Part shown: in pieces, positions 1 to 6,716 of the stretch
Layout: each line of letters begins with the position of its first letter
How positions within the stretch are numbered: position 1 is the stretch's first letter
DNA from: Acidimicrobiia bacterium
Lineage (GTDB): Bacteria > Actinomycetota > Acidimicrobiia > Acidimicrobiales > Iamiaceae
Reading direction: 5' to 3'
NCBI GenBank assembly: GCA_019247975.1
Contig: JAFBAD010000053.1
Coordinates: forward strand, 1-15,346
DNA length: 15,346 nt
Notes under the pieces: model-generated
What the model was told of the DNA's origin: nothing
Database searches by the model: none
The model's input: only the letters and a program-made list of their open reading frames with translations
Program-made: the position numbers and the translations under genes

Positions 1-639
1 CGCTTCGCGGAACGGGCCGAACGCAGCCAGCACATCGGCGCCGGCCTGTGGGGTGATCCGGAAGCTTCCGGTCAACGCGCCGTCGACGTCGTGGCCGTGA
101 CGGAAGAACCGCTCGTTGTGGATCCGCCGGTTCGTCGTCTCAGGGTCGGGATCGGCAGCGGCTTTCACCTTGCGGCACTCGTCGTTCAAGCCCCGCAGGT
201 CCGTCTCGCCCGCCTTGTCCACCAACCGGCCCTCGGCCTTGGGGTCGGCGTGGGCGGCGTCGGAGACCGCCGCGGCCTGGGTGTCCGACAAGGTGCCGTC
301 TCGCAACGCAGCTTCGACCTTCGGCTGCTTCTTCAGGCGTTTGGAGGTCTTCAGGGTGTCTTTGGCCTTGCCGACACTGGTCCCGGTCCGCTTGGCAAGA
401 TCCTCCTCCGTCGACCGGGCACCGCGGATGCGCCATGACCCGGTCTGGGCGGCCTGCCCGGCCATTACCACCCGCAGACCCGCAGCCAGCTTCTCGATCG
501 CGATCAGACACGACAGAGCCTGATCGGCACCCGCCGGCGACAACCCGGCCGGCGGCACCGCCCCACCAGCCTCACGGAGCGCGCGTTCAGCAGCGACGAA
601 CCCGTCGACCACCACCCACTCCGAGCTCCCCAGCCGCAT
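1..639 (-). CDS. DUF222 / 13E12-repeat family protein, N-terminal part (probable HNH endonuclease), cut by window edge
   Basis: Reading the minus strand from the ATG at 639-637 gives 213 codons with no stop to the window edge, so the 3' end is missing. The N-terminus begins MRLGSSEWVVVDGF. A helical segment around residues 30-60 (ADQALSCLIAIEKLAAGLR) is followed by a basic stretch (EDLAKRTGTSVGKAKDTLK, about 78-97) and the AALRDGTLSDTQAAAVSDAA segment that is typical of DUF222. Full-length members are usually 400-500 residues and often end in an HNH nuclease domain, which would lie outside this window, so nuclease activity is inferred. The family is abundant and multicopy in actinobacteria (the 13E12 repeat proteins of Mycobacterium). 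An SOS-box-like palindrome lies directly against the chosen ATG. That is close for an operator, so a start a few codons further in (the GTGs at residues 9-10) is possible. No ribosome binding site decides it. Confidence 0.88.
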   Translation of the reverse strand, partial: MRLGSSEWVVVDGFVAAERALREAGGAVPPAGLSPAGADQALSCLIAIEKLAAGLRVVMAGQAAQTGSWRIRGARSTEEDLAKRTGTSVGKAKDTLKTSKRLKKQPKVEAALRDGTLSDTQAAAVSDAAHADPKAEGRLVDKAGETDLRGLNDECRKVKAAADPDPETTNRRIHNERFFRHGHDVDGALTGSFRITPQAGADVLAAFGPFREA

Positions 640-655
640 ACGAACAATCGTACGA
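640..655 (-). promoter_or_regulatory. SOS-box-like LexA operator upstream of the DUF222 gene
   Basis: On the minus strand the 16 bases read TCGTAC-GATT-GTTCGT. The mycobacterial/actinobacterial LexA box is TCGAAC-N4-GTTCGA, so 10 of the 12 defined positions match with the right spacer. Mycobacterial 13E12-family genes are known members of the LexA regulon, which makes the site more credible. It lies in the 52-bp gap between divergent genes and could also touch the lysozyme promoter. LexA binding is inferred. Confidence 0.55.
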
Positions 656-691
656 AGGGGGTCTGACAGTTTTCGGAGGCATGGTTGGGCG

Positions 692-1405
692 ATGTCGGCC
701 GAAGTCGAGCGCAACCTGCGGGGTCGGCGTCGATGGCCCTGGATCGTCGGGGCGTCGGTCCTCGTCATTGCCGTGCTCGCTGCGGTCGTGTGGTTCCTGT
801 GGCTTCCGCAGTACCGACCGAGCCTCCACGAGGGCGAGCGCTACGGCATCGACGTGTCGAACCACCAGGGCACGATCGACTGGGAGCAGGTCGCGGCCGA
901 CAACATCGACTTCACATACATCAAGGCGACCGAGGGCGGTGATCACACCGACGCGAGCTTCGCCCGCAACTGGAGGGCTGCCGATCGAGCCGGACTCGAA
1001 CGCGGCGCCTACCACTTCTTCACCCTCTGCACCCCCGGCCTCGATCAGGCTCGCCACTTCCTGTCCGTCGTCCGTGAGGATCCCGGCTCTCTGCCACCAG
1101 CGGTCGATCTCGAGCTCGCCGGCAACTGCCGCGCCCGACCGAGCGCCAGTGCGGTGCGCAAGGAGCTGACGACGTTCGTCGGACTCGTGGAGAGGACGAC
1201 GCGCCAGCCGATGCTGTTGTACATCGGCGACGACTTCGAGCGCCGCTACCCCGTGCGCGAACAGCTCAGTCGGTCACTCTGGCACCTGCGTGTCCTTCGG
1301 CGACCGAACGTCGAGCGCTGGTTGGTCTGGCAGGTGATGGGCTTCGCGCACGTAGAGGGCGTCGGGGGACACGTCGATCTCGACGTGATGGCTGCGAGAC
1401 GATGA
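692..1405 (+). CDS. Membrane-anchored GH25 lysozyme (N-acetylmuramidase-like)
   Basis: A 237-residue protein predicted to cleave the beta-1,4 bond between MurNAc and GlcNAc in peptidoglycan on the outer face of the membrane. The basic N-terminus (RGRRRWPW, 10-17) is followed by one membrane span at about 17-38, so it is probably tethered rather than released. The GH25 barrel starts with YGIDVSNHQG (51-60), with the conserved Asp54. IKATEG (77-82) and AYHFF (106-110) follow, and the catalytic DxE motif is VDLEL (Asp139, Glu141). WQVMGFAHVEGVGGHVDLDV at the C-terminus matches the family ending, where Asp sits in a late strand. No cell-wall binding repeats are present. GGAGG at 675-679 is 12 bases before the ATG, a rather long spacing. 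The ATG at 681 is out of frame. The gene is divergent from the DUF222 gene and convergent with the phosphatase gene. Confidence 0.9.
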   Translation: MSAEVERNLRGRRRWPWIVGASVLVIAVLAAVVWFLWLPQYRPSLHEGERYGIDVSNHQGTIDWEQVAADNIDFTYIKATEGGDHTDASFARNWRAADRAGLERGAYHFFTLCTPGLDQARHFLSVVREDPGSLPPAVDLELAGNCRARPSASAVRKELTTFVGLVERTTRQPMLLYIGDDFERRYPVREQLSRSLWHLRVLRRPNVERWLVWQVMGFAHVEGVGGHVDLDVMAARR

Positions 1406-1423
1406 CGCCCGCGCGCCGAGCCG

Positions 1424-2635
1424 CTAGCCGGGTCGCCTGACTGCGAGCACGGCGACGTCGTCCTCGGAGGGCGTGTTGCCGATCATCTGCGCCATCACCC
1501 GGTGGCAGACAGTCGAGGGCGCGCCGGGCTCGATCACCGTGCGCAGGCGGTCGAGGCCTTGGTCGATGATTTCGCCACGCCGTTCGATGAGACCGTCGGT
1601 GTACAGCACGACCACCGCGCCAGGTGGCAGTGGCACCGAGGCGACCGGGCGGGCGCCCTCGCGGCTGACGCCGAGCGGCAGGCCGGCCCGGATGTCGGCG
1701 GTCTCCGTCGCGCGTCCCGGGACTGCCACCATCGGCGGCGGATGGCCCGCGAGGGCGAGCTGCATCTCGTCGTACGGCGGGGAGATGACGCCCACGGCGG
1801 CGGTGGCCATGTTCCCCACCTCGAAGTGGAGGACCTTGCGGTTGGTGAGCGCCAACGCCTCGTCGGGCGACGTGGACATCAAGGCGTACGAGCGGAGGGC
1901 GCTCCGGATCCGGCCCATGACGACCGCGGCGTGCAAGCCGTGGCCGACCACGTCGCCCACCACGACCCAGATGTCTCCGTTGTCGAGCTCGAAGACGTCG
2001 TACCAGTCACCGCCGACGCCGCCGCGCTCGGCCGGCACGTACCGTGCCGCGAACTCGAGTGGCCCGATGCGATGCGGCACGCTCGGAACCAGGCTGCGCT
2101 GCAGCGCCTCGGCCGCCGCTCTGTCGCCTTCGAGCAGCCGCACCTGCACGGCGATCGCGAGCCGATCGGCGACGATCCGCAGCAGCTGGATGTCCTCCTC
2201 GTCGAACCGGTGCGAGCCCAGGGAGCCGACGTGGAGGACGCCCACGACGGCGCCGCCGCTGATCAGCGGCACGCCCGCCATCGTGCGGATGCCCTTCTCC
2301 CACAGGATGGGGTTCGCAACCGTGGTGTCGTCGATCCGGTCGAGCACGATCGGGCGTCGCTCCGCCGCGATGCGTCCGGCGAACCCGTGGCCGATGGGCA
2401 CCCGTACGCCCTGGCGGACCTCTTCCTCGATGCCACGCGCGGCGCGGGCGAAGAGCTCCTCTCCCGACTCGTCGACGAGCAGCACGGCGGCGGTGTCGGC
2501 AACGAGCAGCTCCACCACGCGGTCGAGCAGCTCGGTGAGCATGGCGTCGACGTCGAGCAGGGCCAGGGTCGCGTCGGTGACCGCCTCGAGACGTTCGAGG
2601 TGGCGAGCTACATCCGGCTCGTCGCGGCTGGCCAT
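1424..2635 (-). CDS. GAF domain - SpoIIE/RsbU-type PP2C serine phosphatase
   Basis: A 403-residue cytoplasmic protein. Residues about 15-165 form a GAF domain: a helix (VTDATLALLDVDAMLTELLD), a beta core with AAVLLVDESGEELF, and MAGVPLISGGAVVGVLHVG. A linker helix (LLEGDRAAAEALQRSLVP) leads to the SpoIIE/PP2C phosphatase domain at about 192-400. The metal-binding motifs are present: GGDWYDVF (Asp210), GDVVGHG (Asp228), YTDGLIE (Asp347) and EDDVAVL (Asp392/393). Family members act in partner-switching cascades by dephosphorylating an anti-sigma antagonist. No anti-sigma kinase or STAS gene is visible nearby, so the target is unknown. GGAGG on the minus strand (2648-2652) precedes the ATG by 12 bases. 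The two genes upstream on this strand point the same way but are unrelated in function. Confidence 0.93.
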   Translation of the reverse strand: MASRDEPDVARHLERLEAVTDATLALLDVDAMLTELLDRVVELLVADTAAVLLVDESGEELFARAARGIEEEVRQGVRVPIGHGFAGRIAAERRPIVLDRIDDTTVANPILWEKGIRTMAGVPLISGGAVVGVLHVGSLGSHRFDEEDIQLLRIVADRLAIAVQVRLLEGDRAAAEALQRSLVPSVPHRIGPLEFAARYVPAERGGVGGDWYDVFELDNGDIWVVVGDVVGHGLHAAVVMGRIRSALRSYALMSTSPDEALALTNRKVLHFEVGNMATAAVGVISPPYDEMQLALAGHPPPMVAVPGRATETADIRAGLPLGVSREGARPVASVPLPPGAVVVLYTDGLIERRGEIIDQGLDRLRTVIEPGAPSTVCHRVMAQMIGNTPSEDDVAVLAVRRPG

Positions 2636-2699
2636 CGGCTGACGCTACCTCCGGTCGGCTCGAGCGCCTCTGGGGTCCGCAGACCTCGAGGCTCGGCGC

Positions 2700-3314
2700 T
2701 CACGACGCGCTGAGGCGGCGCCGGACGTGCTCGGCTGCGGCGCGGTCACCTGGCGCATCGCGGTCATCGAGGCGGTCGGCCACCGCGAGGCGATGCTCGG
2801 CGTCCACGTTGCCTCCGTACTTGAACTTGGACCGCACCTCACTGATGGCCATCCGCATGGCGCGGATCGCGCGCAGCCGGGCTCCGTGGTCGGCGGGATC
2901 GACGACGTCGGTCCCGGGCTGGAGGTGCGCGAGCTGCGCCCGCAGGACCTCGGCGATCCCGTCGGGGTCGTCGATGCGCTCCGCCGTGCCCTGCAGCTGC
3001 ACCGACGCGTAGTACGTCGTCGGGATGCCTTGCTCCGGGGGCTCGTCCCCGATGGTCTTCCAGTCCGACGGGATGAACGCCCAGTCGCCGGACACGCACA
3101 GCAGGACGTTCGGGTTCTCGTCGATCGCCGCCCAGATCGGGTTCTGGCGGAGGAGGTGGATCAGCACCTCGTCGCCTTCGACGACGAACTGCGTCGGGAC
3201 GACGACCGGCACGTCGCGTCCCCGGCCGCCTGCGACCAGCTCGCCGAAGCCATGGCTCGCGACGAAGGTCCGCCACTCGTCGCCGACGCCCGAGTCCCAC
3301 CCGTGGATGAACAC
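2700..3314 (-). CDS. PaiB-like FMN-binding split-barrel protein
   Basis: A 204-residue protein of the PaiB / FMN-binding negative transcriptional regulator family (flavin-reductase-like split barrel). The start MFIHGWDSGVGDEWRTFVAS aligns with the family's MYxPxxF beginning. LIHLLRQNPIW (51-61) fits the usual gHlaraNPlW, and WAFIPSDWK (78-86) fits the aYvsPsWY segment. The C-terminal MAISEVRSKFKYGGNV (155-170) corresponds to the conserved I-x-x-iegKfKlSqN motif. In Bacillus, PaiB influences protease and sporulation genes. In actinobacteria these proteins are mostly uncharacterised and may simply bind flavin. The start is a GTG chosen by alignment to the family, since no Shine-Dalgarno sequence is evident. 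The Arg/Asp-rich tail after residue 180 (DDRDAPGDRAAAEHVRRR) is typical of the family's variable end. Confidence 0.82.
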   Translation of the reverse strand: MFIHGWDSGVGDEWRTFVASHGFGELVAGGRGRDVPVVVPTQFVVEGDEVLIHLLRQNPIWAAIDENPNVLLCVSGDWAFIPSDWKTIGDEPPEQGIPTTYYASVQLQGTAERIDDPDGIAEVLRAQLAHLQPGTDVVDPADHGARLRAIRAMRMAISEVRSKFKYGGNVDAEHRLAVADRLDDRDAPGDRAAAEHVRRRLSAS

Positions 3315-3362
3315 GTCGCGATGTTGCCAAAGTCGACGCCTGACGCCGACCCGCCACGCGCC

Positions 3363-4553
3363 TCAGCCCGTGCAGTGGGCGGCCCAGTACTGGGTCGTGT
3401 CGGCGGCCGAGGTGCCGGGCGGCGGCGTGCCAGCGCGGGCGGCGTCGAGGAGGGCTTGTTGGGCCGGCGCGATGTCGGGCGGCGACGCCTTCGCGATCGC
3501 CTCGAGGTAGGGCACGGCGTCGGGCGTGAAGGACCCGTCGGCGGCGATGGTGCCGCTCTGGCGGAGCGCCTCGACCGCGTCGCAGTAGGCGTCGGGAGCC
3601 CGGTCGGCCTTGACCGTCGTGGTGGTGGCCGGGCCAGGTGGATGGCAGTCCGCGCAGGAGGCCGGTTGCGGCCGGCCAGGTCGTCGCTCGTAGCCCGCGG
3701 TCGAGAACCAGTCCGCCGGCACCTCGCGGGTGCCTCGCGCCACGAGCGTCTGCACGCTCTCGGTGTGGCTCAGGCCTGCGATGTCCGAAGTGGAGACCGC
3801 CTCGATGAGGACGCCGTGCTGATCGACGTACCAGTCGCTGGTCTGGTCGATGCGCACCGGAAGGAGGCCCTCGGAGCTGGACGTGCCTCCGGTGGTCGCT
3901 CGGTAGAGCGTGGCCGGCCGTCCGGTGCTGTCGCGGTGATCGCCCGGCACGACGACGCCGTTCTCGGCGTAGCCGGTGATGAGCGAGCCGTCGCCGGGTT
4001 CATCGGCCATCGGGTTCATCGAGCCGACGTCGTCGCTGTCGAAGAGCTGGATGCCGACCCGCCCGTCGGTGCATCCGCGCTGCGCGCCGAGGACCTTGCC
4101 GCGCAAGTAGCGCGCGTCGGGGTACCAGGGGCTGCCGGTGAAGATGGTGTCGCGAGTCGAACCGTCCGGATAGGTCGTCCTCGTGCGCCACCGTCGACCG
4201 GTCCGATCACCCCACGTCTCGACGGTCCACCGGTCGAAGTGGCCGTTCACGGTCGGCGTGCACTGGAAGTGCGCGGTCTGCCGGTACTCGCTGCGCTCGT
4301 ACTCGACGGTGAGCGTGCGGGCGGTGTCGGGATGCGTCGTGACGCGCACCGAGTAATCGCGTCGGGTTGCGAGGACCGCCGCGACGGCGACGATCGCGAG
4401 CACTGCGACCGCGACCGCGAGGTAGCGCGCTCGGCCCCGACGGCGTGCAGCCGAGGTGATCTCGACGACCGACCCCTTCGCGGTCACCTGATCGCTCAGG
4501 TCGTCGGCCCACGCCCGGAGCTGGCGCTCGAGATCGGTGTCGTGGTCAGGCAT
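3363..4553 (-). CDS. Single-span membrane protein with large extracytoplasmic domain, probable anti-sigma factor
   Basis: A 396-residue protein whose first 8 bases overlap the end of the ECF sigma gene (ATGCCTGA shared). That coupling is typical of sigma/anti-sigma pairs. Residues 1-43 would be cytoplasmic, with an acidic-amphipathic start (LERQLRAWADDLSDQV) and a basic patch (RRRGRAR) before a membrane span at 44-63. The remaining ~330 residues are outside and contain six cysteines (98, 161, 300, 303, 324, 394). A beta-rich part (about 65-290) is followed by a Pro/Thr linker with CADCH at 300-304 and a small helical domain bracketed by YC (324) and HC (394). The cytoplasmic part lacks the HxxxCxxC zinc motif of classical ZAS anti-sigma factors. 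I recognise no named family, so the anti-sigma role rests on position and topology. The outer domain could be the signal sensor. Confidence 0.75.
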   Translation of the reverse strand: MPDHDTDLERQLRAWADDLSDQVTAKGSVVEITSAARRRGRARYLAVAVAVLAIVAVAAVLATRRDYSVRVTTHPDTARTLTVEYERSEYRQTAHFQCTPTVNGHFDRWTVETWGDRTGRRWRTRTTYPDGSTRDTIFTGSPWYPDARYLRGKVLGAQRGCTDGRVGIQLFDSDDVGSMNPMADEPGDGSLITGYAENGVVVPGDHRDSTGRPATLYRATTGGTSSSEGLLPVRIDQTSDWYVDQHGVLIEAVSTSDIAGLSHTESVQTLVARGTREVPADWFSTAGYERRPGRPQPASCADCHPPGPATTTTVKADRAPDAYCDAVEALRQSGTIAADGSFTPDAVPYLEAIAKASPPDIAPAQQALLDAARAGTPPPGTSAADTTQYWAAHCTG

Positions 4554-5007
4554 CGTTGGTGACCCCCAGATCGGAGCGGAGGCGGGTCATCGCCCGGGTG
4601 AGGTGGGTGCCGACCGACGAGGCCGTGATCTCGAGGGCCTCGGCCGTCTCGCCGTAGGTCCACCCGCACGCCACGACCAGCCACACGACGGACCGCTGTT
4701 GCGGCGGCAGCGCGCGGACCGCAGGACCCAGCCCGGGTTCGACGTCAGGCAGGCGGTGCGGGTCGGGACCGGGCAGCAGGCCGTCGGCCCGGCGCCGGCT
4801 CCGCGACTGCGCGACGCGGAACAGGTAGCCGACGGGTCGTTCCATCACGGCGACCCGCTCCCAGTGCTCCCACGCGTAGGCGAAGGCTTCGGCCACTGCG
4901 TCGGCCACGGCGTCGAGGGGCACGTGGCCGGCGAGCGCGCGTCGCAGCGAGACCTCGTGGGCGACCACGAAGGCGGCGTACGCATCGTCGTGAGATCCGG
5001 TGGCCAT
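4546..5007 (-). CDS. ECF-type RNA polymerase sigma factor (sigma-70 family)
   Basis: A 153-residue protein with only the two ECF sigma domains. Region 2 spans about 9-70 (DAYAAFVVAHEVSLRRALAG, then DAVADAVAEAFAYAWEHWER and RPVGYLFRVAQSRSRRR) and would bind the -10 element and core polymerase. Region 4 spans about 95-147 (VRALPPQQRSVVWLVVACGW, then TYGETAEALEITASSVGTHL and TRAMTRLRSDL) and forms the helix-turn-helix for the -35 element. It resembles the SigE-like actinobacterial ECFs. The stop overlaps the next gene by 8 bases, and that gene encodes a membrane protein that probably holds the sigma factor inactive. AGGGA lies 8 bases before the ATG. A 14-bp palindrome sits 16 bp upstream of the start. 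ECF units are usually autoregulated, but I cannot identify the cognate promoter here. Confidence 0.92.
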   Translation of the reverse strand: MATGSHDDAYAAFVVAHEVSLRRALAGHVPLDAVADAVAEAFAYAWEHWERVAVMERPVGYLFRVAQSRSRRRADGLLPGPDPHRLPDVEPGLGPAVRALPPQQRSVVWLVVACGWTYGETAEALEITASSVGTHLTRAMTRLRSDLGVTNDA

Positions 5008-5022
5008 CGTGCATCCCTGCTA

Positions 5023-5036
5023 ACCGGTCGACCGGT
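5023..5036. repeat. 14-bp perfect palindrome in the sigma/ArsR divergent gap
   Basis: ACCGGTCGACCGGT is identical to its reverse complement over all 14 bases. It is 16 bp from the sigma factor start codon and 17 bp from the -35-like element of the opposite promoter. It could be an operator for either divergent unit. In GC-rich DNA an unselected palindrome of this length is uncommon but possible. No function is shown. Confidence 0.4.
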
Positions 5037-5052
5037 CCGACGCGCCACAGGC

Positions 5053-5083
5053 TTGACGACATGTAGCCGAGCTGTTAAATAAC
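5053..5083 (+). promoter_or_regulatory. Candidate sigma-70 promoter of the ArsR-SRPBCC-reductase operon, with overlapping GTTA-N2-TAAC dyad
   Basis: TTGACG (5053-5058) is one base from the -35 consensus. After a 16-bp spacer comes TTAAAT (5075-5080), which matches 4 of 6 bases of the -10 consensus, in an unusually AT-rich patch for this window. The dyad GTTA-AA-TAAC (5074-5083) overlaps the -10 element, where an ArsR-type repressor could block polymerase. A start of transcription near 5087 would leave a leader of about 40 bases before the regulator's ATG. Both promoter and operator are predictions. Confidence 0.5.
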
Positions 5084-5124
5084 CGACCTGTGAAGTATCT
5101 GGTCGAGTCGGAGGCGAAGCGGCG

Positions 5125-5475
5125 ATGACGGTGGCGGCCCCCGACCGGTTCGACGTCGTCTTCGCGGCTCTCTCGGACCCTACGCGGCGCTCGATCGTGC
5201 GCCGGTTGGCCGACGGCGAGGCGACCGTGCTCGAGCTGGCCGAGCCGTTCACGATCAGCCTCCCGGCCATCTCGCGTCATCTGAAGGTGCTCGAGCGGGC
5301 GGGCCTGATCAGCCGGGGCCGGGACGGGCAACGCCGGCCGTGCCAGCTGCGGCCGGAGCCGCTGGTCGAGATCGCAGCGTGGGCCGAGCACACCCGAGCG
5401 GCGTGGGAGCGCAGGCTCGACCGGCTCGACGCGCACCTCCGGCGCACGTCCGACCAAGCACGGGAGCAGTCATGA
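5125..5475 (+). CDS. ArsR-family winged-helix transcriptional regulator
   Basis: A 116-residue DNA-binding regulator. FAALSDPTRRSIVRRLADG (13-31) is the hallmark opening of ArsR/SmtB-type regulators. The recognition helix lies in ISLPAISRHLKVLERAGLI (44-62), and the wing is SRGRDGQRRPCQL. The classical metal-sensing ELCVCDL cysteines are absent (the corresponding segment is TVLELAEPF), so it belongs with the non-metal, SdpR-like members. GGAGG at 5110-5114 precedes the ATG by 10 bases. The stop overlaps the start of the SRPBCC gene (ATGA), indicating translational coupling. ArsR plus AHSA1/SRPBCC pairs are a recurrent actinobacterial arrangement. Autorepression through the overlapping promoter dyad is likely but unproven. 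Confidence 0.92.
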   Translation: MTVAAPDRFDVVFAALSDPTRRSIVRRLADGEATVLELAEPFTISLPAISRHLKVLERAGLISRGRDGQRRPCQLRPEPLVEIAAWAEHTRAAWERRLDRLDAHLRRTSDQAREQS

Positions 5476-5948
5476 GCATCACCGATCCCACGACGTGGGC
5501 ACTCGACCGAGAGATCGTCCTCGTCCGCGTGCTCGACGCGTCGCGAGAAGCGGTCTTCACCGCGTGGACCGATGCGGATGCGTTCTGCCAGTGGTTCGGT
5601 CCTGACGGGTTCACCTGCACGGTCCGGGAGATGGACGTGCGTCCCGGAGGTCGAGCGCGCTTCGACATGGTCTCCGGCGACGGCACCGTGTTCACGAACC
5701 GCTTCGACTACCTCGAGGTCGTGCCCGCCGAGCGACTCGTCCTCGATCACGGCTCCGACACCGACGACGACCCCGCCCGCTTCCGCGTGACGGTCGTGCT
5801 CGACGAGCAGGCCGACGGGAAGACGGTGCTGACGTTGCGGCAGCTCCACCCGACCGCCGAGCAGCGCGACACGAAGATCGGCTTCGGCGCGGTCGAGCTC
5901 GGTCTCCAGACGTTGCAGAAGCTCGCTCACCACCTCGGAGAGGCCTGA
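5472..5948 (+). CDS. SRPBCC / AHSA1-domain protein
   Basis: A 158-residue START-like (helix-grip) protein of the AHSA1 (activator of Hsp90 ATPase homologue 1-like) family. Diagnostic segments are LVRVLDASREAVFTAWTDAD, FCQWFGPDGFTC (the WfgP motif), DVRPGGRARFDM, YLEVVPAERLV and the closing long helix GAVELGLQTLQKLAHHL. In bacteria this fold binds small hydrophobic ligands, but for most ArsR-linked members the ligand is unknown. The ATG at 5472 was chosen because it overlaps the ArsR stop by 4 bases (ATGA) and starts exactly where family similarity begins. The reading frame is open 44 codons further upstream, but that part lies inside the regulator gene. Two bases separate its stop from the next gene. 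Confidence 0.92.
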   Translation: MSITDPTTWALDREIVLVRVLDASREAVFTAWTDADAFCQWFGPDGFTCTVREMDVRPGGRARFDMVSGDGTVFTNRFDYLEVVPAERLVLDHGSDTDDDPARFRVTVVLDEQADGKTVLTLRQLHPTAEQRDTKIGFGAVELGLQTLQKLAHHLGEA

Positions 5949-5950
5949 CC

Positions 5951-6592
5951 ATGTCGCGCGCCCGCGTCCACAACTTCTCGATCTCGCTCGACGGGTTCGC
6001 CACCGGCGAAGGGCAGTCGTTCGAGACGCCGTTCGGTCACGCCGGGCAGCGACTCCACCAGTGGATGTTCGCCACGCGGTTCGCCCGCCAGGAGATCTTC
6101 GGCCAGCCGGGCGGCAGCGAGGGGGTCGACGACGCCTTCGCCGCCCAGCACGGGCCCGCGATCGGCGCCGAGATCATGGGCTCCAACAAGTTCGGCCCTC
6201 CGGGGTGGCAGGACGACCCGGAGTGGCGCGGGTGGTGGGGCGACGACCCGCCGTTCCACACGCCGACCTACGTGCTCACCCACCGGCCGCGCTCGCCGCT
6301 GGAGATGGAGGGAGGCACGACCTTCTACTTCCTCGATGCTCCGCCGGCGGAGGCGCTCGAGGTCGCGCGAGAGGGTGCGGCCGGGCAGGACGTCCGCATC
6401 GGCGGCGGCCCGACCATGGTGCGGGCGTTCCTCGCGGATGGTCTCATCGACCACCTGCACGTCGTGGTGGTGCCGATCCTGCTCGGCCGCGGCGTCCGGC
6501 TGTGGGACGGCCTCGAAGGCATGGAGCAGCAGTACGAGGTCGAGGTGATCTCGACGCCGAGCGGCGTCACACACCTCACCTTCACCCGCTGA
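5951..6592 (+). CDS. Dihydrofolate reductase-like (RibD C-terminal domain) protein
   Basis: A 213-residue protein of the RibD_C/DHFR-like superfamily, with an NAD(P)H-binding alpha/beta fold. HNFSISLDGFATGE (7-20) is the family's first strand and substrate loop. GAEIMGSNKFGPPG (72-85) is the segment after the first helices, and YVLTHRPRSPL (107-117) the central strand. RIGGGPTMVRAFLADGLID (149-167) contains the Gly-rich nucleotide-binding loop. VVVVPILLGRGVRLWDGL (171-188) closes the fold. Members are annotated as 'dihydrofolate reductase family', but most lack a demonstrated substrate and should not be read as true folate enzymes. It starts 2 bases after the SRPBCC stop and is the third gene of an operon led by the ArsR regulator. 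Confidence 0.9.
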   Translation: MSRARVHNFSISLDGFATGEGQSFETPFGHAGQRLHQWMFATRFARQEIFGQPGGSEGVDDAFAAQHGPAIGAEIMGSNKFGPPGWQDDPEWRGWWGDDPPFHTPTYVLTHRPRSPLEMEGGTTFYFLDAPPAEALEVAREGAAGQDVRIGGGPTMVRAFLADGLIDHLHVVVVPILLGRGVRLWDGLEGMEQQYEVEVISTPSGVTHLTFTR

Positions 6593-6618
6593 CGGGGTCG
6601 CTCCGACCTGACATCGGG

Positions 6619-6636
6619 GTGGGTGGCAACACCCGC
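6619..6636 (+). terminator. Small GCAA-loop hairpin after the reductase gene, possible terminator
   Basis: GGGTG-GCAA-CACCC (6621-6634) forms a 5-bp stem with a GNRA-type tetraloop, extended to 7 bp by a G-U and a G-C pair. It begins 27 bp after the reductase stop. No T-run follows, so intrinsic termination is doubtful. It could equally be a chance GC hairpin. Confidence 0.2.
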
Positions 6637-6716
6637 GGCCGCTGGCAGGCACCCTGGGCAGCGATCCGGTGCGTCGGTACCGTCCGCGCGCAGCAGCGAC
6701 TGCTTGGGAGGCGACG

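Noticed and set aside
1473..2713. Long plus-strand frames (about 390-400 codons) opposite the SpoIIE phosphatase
   Set aside because: They are shadows of the GC-rich minus-strand gene. Their composition (Ser/Thr/Arg-rich or His/Asp-rich) is not protein-like, and the phosphatase has all its motifs.
2727..4562. A 611-codon open plus-strand frame over the PaiB-like and anti-sigma genes
   Set aside because: It is the antisense shadow of GC-rich minus-strand genes. The translation is low-complexity (Arg/Val/Ala/Asp) with no family motif, while the minus strand gives recognisable proteins.
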